A stretch of 64,000 nucleotides of DNA from DAOUAE01 sp034433795 (GTDB taxonomy: Bacteria > Chloroflexota > UBA6077 > FW602-bin22 > DAOUAE01): contig DAOUAE010000002.1 of the NCBI GenBank assembly GCA_034433795.1, forward strand, positions 124,001-188,000, in the 5' to 3' direction. Below the pieces are notes generated by a model. The model was not told the origin of the DNA. It worked only from the letters and a program-made list of their open reading frames with translations, and searched no databases. The position numbers and the translations under genes are program-made. Of this stretch, positions 57,546 through 64,000 are shown in pieces. How positions within the stretch are numbered: the first letter of the stretch is position 1; each line of letters opens with the position of its first letter.

Positions 57546-60017
57546 ATGCGACCGCGTGCCCGTCGTTCCCGACTGCTGCGGGCCAGCGTGGGGCGCCCCA
57601 CGCTGGCCGCCCGGATCGTCCGGGGTCTCTGGCTGACCGTCCTGTGGGGGGGAGCCATCCTCGGCGGGGCCACCGCCGCAGCGCTGACGGGGCTGGTGCT
57701 CCTCCTGGCCGCCTCCGGCGGGCTGGGCGCGGTCATCGAGGGGCTGACCCGCGATCTCCCCCCGCCCGAGGCCGCCTTCCAGCGCGAACTCTTCACCAGC
57801 ACGTTCATCTACGACCGGAACGGAACCCCGCTCTACGAGTTCTGGGCGCCGGAGGGCGGGCGGCGCGAGATCGTGCCGCTGCGCGAGATCCCGCCGGCCC
57901 TCATCGCCGCCACCCTGGCCACCGAAGACGCCTACTTCTACCAGAATCCGGGCTTCGACCTCCGGGCCATGCTGCGCGCCGCCTACCAGAATCTGCGCGG
58001 CCAGAGCATCGTCTCCGGCGGCAGCACCATCACCCAGCAGCTCGTCCGCAACGCCCTCTTCGACCCCGAGGAACGCTACGAACGGAGCCTCCAGCGCAAG
58101 CTGCGCGAGATCCTCCTGGCCTACCGCCTCTCCCAGCGCTACACCAAAGACCAGATCCTGGAGCGCTACCTGAACGAGATCTACTACGGCAACCTGGCCT
58201 ACGGGGCGGCGGCGGCCGCGCGTGTCTACTTCGATAAGCCGGTCCAGCAGCTGACGCTGGCCGAGGCGGCGCTCCTGGCCGGGCTGCCGCAGGCCCCGGC
58301 CCAGTATGACCCCTTCCTCAACCCCCGGGCGGCCAAACAGCGGCAGCTGGAGGTGCTGGAGCTGATGGTCCGCCACCGGTTCATCGACGCGGCGACCGCC
58401 GAGGAGGCCGCCCAGGCCGAGATCCGCCTGGCCCCGCCCCGCCGCTACTTCCGCGCCCCCCACTTCGTGCTCTACGTGCGCCACCTGCTCGAACAGAAGT
58501 ACGGGACGGCCCGGGTCTCCAGCGGCGGCCTGCGCGTCTGGACCACTCTCGACCTGACCATCCAGACCGAGGCCGAGCGGGCCCTGCAGGCCCATCTCCC
58601 AGCCCTGCGCGCCCGCGAGGCCCGCAACGCCGCCCTGGTGGTCCTCAATCCCGCCACCGGCGAGATCCTGGCGATGGTCGGCAGCGCCGACTTCAACGAC
58701 CCCTCCATCGGCGGGCAGATCAACATGGCCCTGACCCCGCGTCAGCCGGGCTCGACGCTGATGCCCTTCACCTACGCCCTGGCCTTCGAACGGCGCCTGC
58801 TGATGCCGGCCTCGCTGGTGCGCGACGAGCCGGTCAGTTTCTCGGCCGGACGGGGGCTGCCCCCCTATCAGCCGACCAACGCCGACGGGCGATTCCGCGG
58901 CCCGGTGACGGTGCGCCAGGCCCTGGCCCAGTCGCTTAATGTGCCGGCCGTCCGCACGCTGGCCCAGGTGGGCGTTCCCGACCTGGTGGCGCTGCTCCGC
59001 CGGCTCGGCCTGACCACCATCGACACCCCCCAGCGTTACGGTCTGGCCCTGACGCTGGGCGCCGCCGATGTTCGTCTGCTCGACCTGACCTTCGCCTACG
59101 CCACCCTGGCCAACGGTGGTCGGCAGGTCGGGGCGCCGGCGCCGCCCCAGCCCGGTGGCCCGACCTACGGACCGGTGGCCATCCGGCGCGTCCAGGACGC
59201 CCGGGGACGGGTTCTGGAGGAGTACCATCCCCCGGCCGGTGAACCAGTCCTCTCGCCCCAGACCGCCTGGCTCATCACCGACATCCTGGCCGACGCCGAG
59301 GCCCGCCAGCCCGTCTACGGACCCGACGCCCCGCTGACGCTCAGCCGCCCGGCGGCGGTCAAGACCGGGACGACCGACCACTACGAGAGCGCCTGGACCA
59401 TCGGCTACACGCCGGACTTCGTTGTCGGCGTCTGGGTGGGCAATGCCGACAACCGACCCACCCGTCAGGTCACCGGCAGCAGCGGGCCGGCGCCCATCTG
59501 GCAGAGTCTCATGGAGGCGCTGCATCGCGGCCGACCGGTGCGCCGCTTCGAGCCGCCGCCAGGTCTGGTCCGGGCGACCGTGGACGCCCTGACCGGCCTG
59601 CGACCCGCCCCCGACTCGCCGACCATCACCGACTGGTTTGTGGCCGACGCCGTGCCGACCGCCTGGACACCGCCCCGCTGGACGCCGACGCCGACCCCCA
59701 CGCCGACGCCGCCACCCACCCCCACCCCAACCGTCACCCCGACGCCCACGCTCACACCGACCCCGACGCCGCTCCCGGCCGGTCTGGTCAGCGTGCCCAG
59801 CGTCGTCGGGCTGCCCGAGGCCGAGGGCCGCCGCCGGATCGAACAGGCCGGTCTCCAGAACGCCCCCACCAACTACCAGACCGTCGAGGACATCCCCGAG
59901 GCCCACCGCGCCTTCTTCCTCTCCATTCCGCCCGGCCACATCGTCAGCCAGACCCCGGCCCCGGGGACGGTCCTGCCGCGCGGGGCCACCGTCTATATCG
60001 CCGTCCGCCGGCCGTAA
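57546..60017 (+). CDS. Class A penicillin-binding protein with PASTA domain, altered SxxK
   Basis: 823 residues. N-terminal membrane helix (~26-56), GT51 glycosyltransferase (LATEDAYFY with Glu127; SGGSTITQQLVRNALF; QILERYLNEIYYGN), transpeptidase domain, a Thr-Pro linker (~715-745) and one C-terminal PASTA domain (VPSVVGLPEAEGRRRIEQAG). The transpeptidase keeps SLN (from residue 463) and KTGT (from 606), but the first motif reads PGSTLMPF: Ser403 is present while the general-base lysine is Met406. So glycan polymerisation is expected, peptide cross-linking is doubtful. Confidence 0.94.
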   Translation: MRPRARRSRLLRASVGRPTLAARIVRGLWLTVLWGGAILGGATAAALTGLVLLLAASGGLGAVIEGLTRDLPPPEAAFQRELFTSTFIYDRNGTPLYEFWAPEGGRREIVPLREIPPALIAATLATEDAYFYQNPGFDLRAMLRAAYQNLRGQSIVSGGSTITQQLVRNALFDPEERYERSLQRKLREILLAYRLSQRYTKDQILERYLNEIYYGNLAYGAAAAARVYFDKPVQQLTLAEAALLAGLPQAPAQYDPFLNPRAAKQRQLEVLELMVRHRFIDAATAEEAAQAEIRLAPPRRYFRAPHFVLYVRHLLEQKYGTARVSSGGLRVWTTLDLTIQTEAERALQAHLPALRAREARNAALVVLNPATGEILAMVGSADFNDPSIGGQINMALTPRQPGSTLMPFTYALAFERRLLMPASLVRDEPVSFSAGRGLPPYQPTNADGRFRGPVTVRQALAQSLNVPAVRTLAQVGVPDLVALLRRLGLTTIDTPQRYGLALTLGAADVRLLDLTFAYATLANGGRQVGAPAPPQPGGPTYGPVAIRRVQDARGRVLEEYHPPAGEPVLSPQTAWLITDILADAEARQPVYGPDAPLTLSRPAAVKTGTTDHYESAWTIGYTPDFVVGVWVGNADNRPTRQVTGSSGPAPIWQSLMEALHRGRPVRRFEPPPGLVRATVDALTGLRPAPDSPTITDWFVADAVPTAWTPPRWTPTPTPTPTPPPTPTPTVTPTPTLTPTPTPLPAGLVSVPSVVGLPEAEGRRRIEQAGLQNAPTNYQTVEDIPEAHRAFFLSIPPGHIVSQTPAPGTVLPRGATVYIAVRRP
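59688..59783 (+). repeat. Thr-Pro codon repeat in the PBP linker
   Basis: Imperfect six-base repeats of ACG/ACC-CCG/CCC encode a (Thr-Pro)n linker between transpeptidase and PASTA domains. Similar linkers occur in the HtrA protein and the peptide-binding lipoprotein. Confidence 0.7.
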
Positions 60018-60062
60018 CCACCGACACACACCCGGGCCACCGGGAGAAAGGACGAGCGCGGA

Positions 60063-60989
60063 ATGCTCCCCAAAGAAAGCAAGCCGACTCTCCAGGGCCG
60101 GTCCCTCGGCCTCTTTCTGGCCCTGGCCTTCGGTCCGGCCTGGGGGCTTCTGCTGCTCCCGCTGCTGCTGGATCCCTCTCTCCGCCCGCTCGGGCGGCTG
60201 CTGGCCTGGAGTCTGGCGATGTGGCAGCCCGGGATCGGGGCCGTCTCCGCCGTTCGGGCCGAGGGCCGGCGGCCGGTCGCCGCCCTGGGCCTGAACCGTC
60301 TCGGCCCGCGCCGCTTTTACCTCTGGGCCTGGGGGCTGCCGCCGCTCCTGACCCTGAGCACCGGTCTTCTGACCATCTTCCTGGGCGCCGGCCGGCTGGA
60401 CTCCAGCCTCCCGGCCCTCCGCCGGGCCCTGCCGTCCGAGGCCCCGGTCCCGACAGCGCTGTTGGGAACGGGGCTGATCCTCTTCGCCCTGACCCTGGCC
60501 CCCCTGCTCAACACCCCGCTGGCCCTGGGCGAGGAACTGGGCTGGCGGGCGTTTCTGCTGCCCCGGCTGCTTCCCCTGGGCCCTGGGCGGGCGCTCATTC
60601 TCACCGGGCTTCTCTGGGGGCTGTGGCACGCCCCGGCGGTGGCCCAGGGCCTGAACTACCCCGGCCAGCCCCTCCTGGGGCCTCTCCTGATGGTGGGCTT
60701 CGCCAGTCTGCTCGGGGTGATCCTCGGCTGGCTCTTTCTCCGCACCGGCAGCCCCTGGGCCCCGGCCCTGGCCCACGGAGCGGTCAACGCCACGGGCGGT
60801 CTCCCCCTGCTCTTTCTGGCCGACGTCAATCCCCTCGTCGGGGGAACGCTCCCCAGCCTCATCGGCTGGATCCCCCTCGGGATCAGCGTCCTCGGGCTGG
60901 GGCTGAGCGGTGAGCTTGCGGCCGCCGCCCGGGCCTTCGTCTCACCCGCCGCTCCCGGCGCCGGGGAAGGCGCCGGGCCGCCGTCCTGA
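60063..60989 (+). CDS. CPBP family intramembrane metalloprotease
   Basis: 308 residues, about 8 membrane helices. LGEELGWRAFLLPRLLPLG (EExxxR motif 1), GLLWGLWHAPAV (motif 2 His) and LAHGAVNATGG (motif 3 His, Asn) mark the CAAX/Abi (CPBP) family. Target unknown. Starts 45 nt after the PBP gene with GGAGAAAGGA as ribosome site, so likely in the same transcript. Confidence 0.92.
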   Translation: MLPKESKPTLQGRSLGLFLALAFGPAWGLLLLPLLLDPSLRPLGRLLAWSLAMWQPGIGAVSAVRAEGRRPVAALGLNRLGPRRFYLWAWGLPPLLTLSTGLLTIFLGAGRLDSSLPALRRALPSEAPVPTALLGTGLILFALTLAPLLNTPLALGEELGWRAFLLPRLLPLGPGRALILTGLLWGLWHAPAVAQGLNYPGQPLLGPLLMVGFASLLGVILGWLFLRTGSPWAPALAHGAVNATGGLPLLFLADVNPLVGGTLPSLIGWIPLGISVLGLGLSGELAAAARAFVSPAAPGAGEGAGPPS

Positions 60990-60997
60990 CGCCGCCC

Positions 60998-61765
60998 TCA
61001 GAGGCGAACCGGCACCCCGCGGGCGGCCAGGTACTCTTTGGCCTGGCGGATGGTGTACTCGCCGTAGTGGAAGATCGAGGCGGCCAGGACCGCGTCGGCC
61101 CGGCCCCGGGTCAGGACCTCGTAGAGGTGTTCAAGCGCGCCGGCGCCGCCCGAGGCGATGACCGGGACCGGCACCGCCTGGGAGACGGCGGCGGTGAGCT
61201 CCAGGTCGTAGCCGTCGCGGGTGCCGTCGCGGTCCATCGAGGTCAGGAGGATCTCGCCGGCCCCCAGTTCGACGCCCCGGACCGCCCACTCCACCGCGTC
61301 CAGCCCGGTGGGCCGGCGCCCGCCGTGGGTGAAGACCTCCCAGCGGGGAGGCGCAGTCCCCGGCACCCGCCGGGCGTCGATGGCCAGCACGATGCACTGG
61401 CTGCCGAAACGCTCAGCGCCGGCCCGGATGAGATCCGGGTTCTGAACCGCCGCGGTGTTGATCGAGATCTTGTCGGCCCCGGCCCGCAGCAGCCGGCGCA
61501 TATCCTCAGTCGAGCGGATGCCCCCGCCGACCGTCAGCGGGATGAACACCTCGGCCGCCGTTCGGGCGACCACGTCCACCATGGTCTGGCGGTGCTCGGC
61601 GCTGGCGGTGATATCGAGGAAGACCAGTTCGTCGGCCCCGGCCTGGTTGTAGAAGGCGGCCAGTTCGACCGGGTCGCCGGCGTCGCGCAGCTGAAGGAAG
61701 CGCGTGCCCTTGACCACGCGGCCGGCAGCCACGTCCAGACAGGGGATGATCCGTTTGGTCAGCAC
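60998..61765 (-). CDS. hisF: Imidazole glycerol phosphate synthase, cyclase subunit
   Basis: 255 residues. TIM barrel with the two catalytic aspartates in IPCLDVAAGRVVKG and IVLAIDARRV; LTVGGGIRSTEDMRRLLRAG and VIASGGAGALEHL bind phosphates. Closes the imidazole ring in histidine synthesis together with HisH, which is not in the window. 8 nt after hisA. Confidence 0.96.
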   Translation of the reverse strand: MLTKRIIPCLDVAAGRVVKGTRFLQLRDAGDPVELAAFYNQAGADELVFLDITASAEHRQTMVDVVARTAAEVFIPLTVGGGIRSTEDMRRLLRAGADKISINTAAVQNPDLIRAGAERFGSQCIVLAIDARRVPGTAPPRWEVFTHGGRRPTGLDAVEWAVRGVELGAGEILLTSMDRDGTRDGYDLELTAAVSQAVPVPVIASGGAGALEHLYEVLTRGRADAVLAASIFHYGEYTIRQAKEYLAARGVPVRL

Positions 61766-61773
61766 CGCTGTCC

Positions 61774-62499
61774 TCAGGCCGGAAGGCTGCGCGCCCAGGC
61801 CACGGCCTCGCGCAGGCTCAGGTCGCCGGTGTAGAGGGCCCGCCCGATGATCGCCCCCTCCACACCGGTGCCGTAGAGGCTCTGGAGATGGGCCAGCCGG
61901 CTGACCCCCCCAGCCGCGATCACCGGCACCGGCAGGGCGGCCACCAGCTCGGTGATCGCCCGGTAGTTGGGCTGCGAGAGGGTGCCGTCACGGGCGATGT
62001 CGGTGTAGACGATCCGGGGCACCCCCAGGGCGACCATCTCCTGGGCCAGGGTCAGGGCCGTGATCGGCGTCGTCTGCTGCCAGCCGTGGACGGCGACCTG
62101 TCCGTCGCGGGCGTCGATGGCCACGGCGATCCGGTCGCCCCAGCGGTCGCAGGCCCGGGCGACCAGCGTCCGATCCTCGACGGCGGCCGTCCCCAGGACC
62201 ACCCGGGCCGCCCCGGCCGCGAAGAGCCGCTCGATCGTCTCCAACGAGCGCGCCCCCCCACCGACCTGGACCGGAACGTCCACCCGCGCCGCCATGCGCG
62301 CAATGACCTCCAGGTTGCGGGGAACGCCGGTGGCCGCGCCGTCGAGGTCCACAATGTGCAGCCAGGTCGCCCCCTGCCGCTGCCACTCGCGGGCGACCCT
62401 GACCGGGTCGGTGCTGTAGACGGTCAGCCGCCGAAAATCCCCCTGGTAGAGGCGCACGCAGGCCCCGTCTTTGAGATCGATGGCCGGAAAGATGATCAT
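61774..62499 (-). CDS. hisA: ProFAR isomerase (HisA)
   Basis: 241 residues. FPAIDLKDGACVRLYQGDF with the first catalytic Asp, VAIDARDGQVAVHGW with the second, VQVGGGARSLETIERLF and VIAAGGVSRLAHL as phosphate sites. Isomerises ProFAR to PRFAR just before HisF. No trpF partner is next to it, so a dual PriA role cannot be excluded. Confidence 0.95.
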   Translation of the reverse strand: MIIFPAIDLKDGACVRLYQGDFRRLTVYSTDPVRVAREWQRQGATWLHIVDLDGAATGVPRNLEVIARMAARVDVPVQVGGGARSLETIERLFAAGAARVVLGTAAVEDRTLVARACDRWGDRIAVAIDARDGQVAVHGWQQTTPITALTLAQEMVALGVPRIVYTDIARDGTLSQPNYRAITELVAALPVPVIAAGGVSRLAHLQSLYGTGVEGAIIGRALYTGDLSLREAVAWARSLPA

Positions 62500-62522
62500 G
62501 CGCCCACACCCTTCGTGGCAGA

Positions 62523-62552
62523 GGTATACCAGCCCCGCTCCGCCTCTGTCAA
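62523..62552 (-). promoter_or_regulatory. Promoter of hisA-hisF
   Basis: On the minus strand: TTGACA (62552-62547), 18-bp spacer, TATACC (62528-62523), 24 nt before the ATG. Perfect -35, moderate -10. Confidence 0.65.
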
Positions 62553-62648
62553 GGCGAGGAGCCCCGGTCGGCCCTGCGCCTGTAACAAAGAGGAGGCCGC
62601 GGCCGTTTTCCCATGCAGCCGAAACCCTGTGCCCCAGAAGGAGTGACC

Positions 62649-62876
62649 ATGGCTGTCGCCCGCGCCATCGCTGCCAGCGACCTCGAGCAGCTCCTGATCC
62701 GGTACCATACGGTGAGCAGCCTCCTCTACACGCTGGAGCACCTGCCGCCGACGCCGGCGGTGCTGTACCACCGGCGCTACCTGAGCCAGGTGCGGGAGCG
62801 GCTCCGCCACCATCTGGCGCGGCTGCAGGCTCCGGCTGTCGCCCGCCGGCGGGGGCGACCCAACCGGACCGCCTGA
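62649..62876 (+). CDS. Small basic protein of unknown function
   Basis: 75 residues. A mostly helical sequence (SDLEQLLIRYHTVSSLLYTL, YHRRYLSQVRERLRHHLARL) with a basic tail RRRGRPNRTA that resembles an AT-hook (RGRP). AAGGAGTG precedes the ATG. No promoter seen. Stops next to the convergent DUF421 gene. A DNA-binding role is possible from the tail only. Confidence 0.55.
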   Translation: MAVARAIAASDLEQLLIRYHTVSSLLYTLEHLPPTPAVLYHRRYLSQVRERLRHHLARLQAPAVARRRGRPNRTA

Positions 62877-62877
62877 C

Positions 62878-63399
62878 CTAGACGCGGCGCCGCCGCCGGT
62901 CGATCCGCTCGCTCCCGGCGTTGTTCCAGCGCCGAACGCTCAGCCGGCCGTCCGACTCCAGAATGATCGTCTCGACCTCGGCCAGATCGAAGATGTTCTG
63001 CTCCCGCAGCTGACTCAGCAGCTCGTTCAAGGTGATCTTCTCCTTCTCCAGATTGCGCCAGAGCAGCTGACCATTGTGCATCAGCAGCGTCGGCGTGCCG
63101 TGGACCAGGCGCTCGACGGTGGGGCTGCGGAAGGCCAGGAGATTGAGCAGCCAGTTGGCGGCGAAGAGGGTGGCGGCGGCCACCAGCCCGCCGGTCAGCG
63201 AGTTGTCGCCTCCGGTGATCGCTCCCTGGATCGACTCGCTCAGAATGAGGAGGGTGAGGAAATCGCCGGGGGTCAGCTCGCCGATCTCGCGCTTGCCGGT
63301 GAGGCGGAGCAGCGCCAGCAGGACGACGAAAACCCCCAGCGGCCGCAGGATGAGCGCCCAGAGGGGCTCGGTCGGGACCAGCAGCCGTTCCAGTGGCAT
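62878..63399 (-). CDS. DUF421 (YetF-like) membrane protein
   Basis: 173 residues. Three N-terminal membrane helices with LLRLTGKREIGELTPGDF and LILSESIQGAITGGDNSL, then the cytosolic YetF domain (TPTLLMHNGQLLWRNLEKEKIT, LNELLSQLREQNIFDLAEVE, ILESDGRLSV). Function of the family not established. ATG at 63399 has GGAGG 7 nt upstream and is preferred to the longer frame from 63450. TATAAC at 63477-63482 (minus) is a possible -10. Confidence 0.9.
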   Translation of the reverse strand: MPLERLLVPTEPLWALILRPLGVFVVLLALLRLTGKREIGELTPGDFLTLLILSESIQGAITGGDNSLTGGLVAAATLFAANWLLNLLAFRSPTVERLVHGTPTLLMHNGQLLWRNLEKEKITLNELLSQLREQNIFDLAEVETIILESDGRLSVRRWNNAGSERIDRRRRRV

Positions 63400-63478
63400 G
63401 GCCGGCCTCCGGAGCAAGCCCGGTGCCAGGCCGTCTCGCCTCCGCGCCACGCGCTCTCAGCGCCGTGGACCGCTGTGT

Positions 63479-63484
63479 TATAAT
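63479..63484 (+). promoter_or_regulatory. Extended -10 promoter of the AAA ATPase gene
   Basis: TGTTATAAT, TATAAT at 63479-63484, 52 nt before the ATG. -35 poor. The TTATAA core could serve both directions. Confidence 0.55.
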
Positions 63485-63536
63485 CACTGCAGAGACTTCG
63501 GGCCCGTCCGCGGGGCGGATGGGGGTAGGACCATCG

Positions 63537-64000
63537 ATGCGCGAACTGGAACGCCTTCTGCGGGGCCGCCGCTTCCCGCCGCCGGCCGATGCCGAGACCG
63601 CCAGCGCACCGCTCGCCCGCCTGGGGCCCGGCGTGGTCGTCTACCCCGAGGTCGTCGTCATCGACGGCGTCCGCTTCCCCCGGCGGCAGTACCGCCGCGA
63701 ACCGCCGCTCGACCCGCTGCCCGCCCGCCGCCCCCTCGACCCGACCTGGGAGAGCCAGCTCGACCATCTGAGCCCCCCCGCCGCCCTGGAGGCGGCCATC
63801 CCGGACGAGGGCGAGATCTTCACCTACATCTCCCCGACGATGGCCCGGATCCTCCGCCGCATCGCCACGGTGGACAGCGCCCACGGCTTCGTCCTGCTGG
63901 TCGGGCCGACCGGCTGCGGCAAGACGACCTTGGCCAAGACCTACTGCTGGCTCACCCGCCAGCCGCTGACCGAACTGACCTTCAGCGGCGACACCACCCT
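63537..64000 (+). CDS. AAA (MoxR/AAA_5-like) ATPase, partial, runs off right edge
   Basis: 154 residues visible, C-terminus missing. A ~100-residue N-terminal region with no recognised domain (VVVYPEVVVIDGVRFPRRQY) is followed by the start of an AAA module: GFVLLVGPTGCGKTTLAKTY is Walker A, and PLTELTFSGDTTL matches the AAA_5 segment after it. Such ATPases often pair with a von Willebrand A protein; that would lie to the right. Confidence 0.82.
   Translation, partial: MRELERLLRGRRFPPPADAETASAPLARLGPGVVVYPEVVVIDGVRFPRRQYRREPPLDPLPARRPLDPTWESQLDHLSPPAALEAAIPDEGEIFTYISPTMARILRRIATVDSAHGFVLLVGPTGCGKTTLAKTYCWLTRQPLTELTFSGDTT

Noticed and set aside
59688..59783. CRISPR or minisatellite array
   Set aside because: Repeats are in-frame Thr-Pro codons without spacers; no array-like repeat-spacer structure was seen anywhere in the window.
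57405..60776. 1,123-codon minus-strand open frame over the PBP gene
   Set aside because: Opposite to clear GT51/transpeptidase motifs; repetitive Gly/Gln/Arg composition.

Overview
The window is a very GC-rich (roughly 70%) bacterial chromosome segment with tightly packed genes, many GTG starts, stop/start overlaps of 1-4 nt and conventional sigma-70-type promoters (TTGACA/TATAAT, several with an extended TGn -10). The gene content fits a Chloroflexota-like bacterium: RNase J, soluble GAF histidine kinase, UbiD/UbiA/UbiX/MenG quinone genes, DUF2142 and GT2 glycan genes, and exported proteins with long Pro/Thr linkers. This assignment is an inference from gene content; another high-GC, Gram-positive-like phylum is possible. 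No phage, IS element, CRISPR array, rRNA or tRNA was seen.

Layout. 1-9620 (minus): a secondary-lipid/PUFA-synthase-like type I megasynthase with two N-terminal nitronate-monooxygenase-like domains followed by KS-AT-ACP-KR-DH, interrupted by two apparent frame breaks, then a coupled second ketosynthase that runs off the left edge. 9929-12674 (plus): promoter, structured leader, rpsF-ssb-rpsR, folP-folK. 12707-18723 (plus): family 4 uracil-DNA glycosylase, RNase J, FtsK, leucyl aminopeptidase. 18720-22545 (minus): four-carbon acid sugar kinase, PdxA2-like dehydrogenase, malic enzyme with an ACT domain. 22696-23127: a Pro-rich small protein. 23230-29828 (minus): a TyrRS fused to a B3/B4 domain, then (from its own promoter) a peptide-type ABC transporter (binding protein, two permeases) with upp. 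30048-32432: a HlyD-like exported protein, a histidine kinase and a single-domain response regulator.

32543-39664 (plus) is the most coherent functional unit: a TetR regulator with a palindromic operator at its own promoter, followed without gaps by UbiD, UbiA, UbiX, a complete three-gene NMT1/SsuABC-type ABC importer and the MenG/UbiE methyltransferase. It looks like the late steps of menaquinone synthesis with a dedicated transporter inside the operon. 39777-48759 (plus) is a seven-gene membrane glycan cluster. 48756-52464 holds a PolX-family protein whose polymerase site is degenerate, a metallophosphoesterase and small proteins. 52483-56240 (minus) is threonine aldolase-aroK-aroB-pheA. 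56331-60989 (plus) is HtrA protease, a class A PBP with an altered SxxK motif, and a CPBP membrane protease. 60998-62552 (minus) is hisA-hisF; the right edge holds DUF421 and a partial AAA ATPase.

Strongest points for a second look: the megasynthase architecture and frame breaks, the ABC importer inside the menaquinone operon with its candidate TetR operator, the B3/B4-TyrRS fusion, the PBP with STLM in place of SxxK, and the PolX protein with two of three catalytic aspartates replaced. Three probable single-base homopolymer errors (near 2410, 3990 and 15115) suggest some frame breaks are sequence errors rather than biology.
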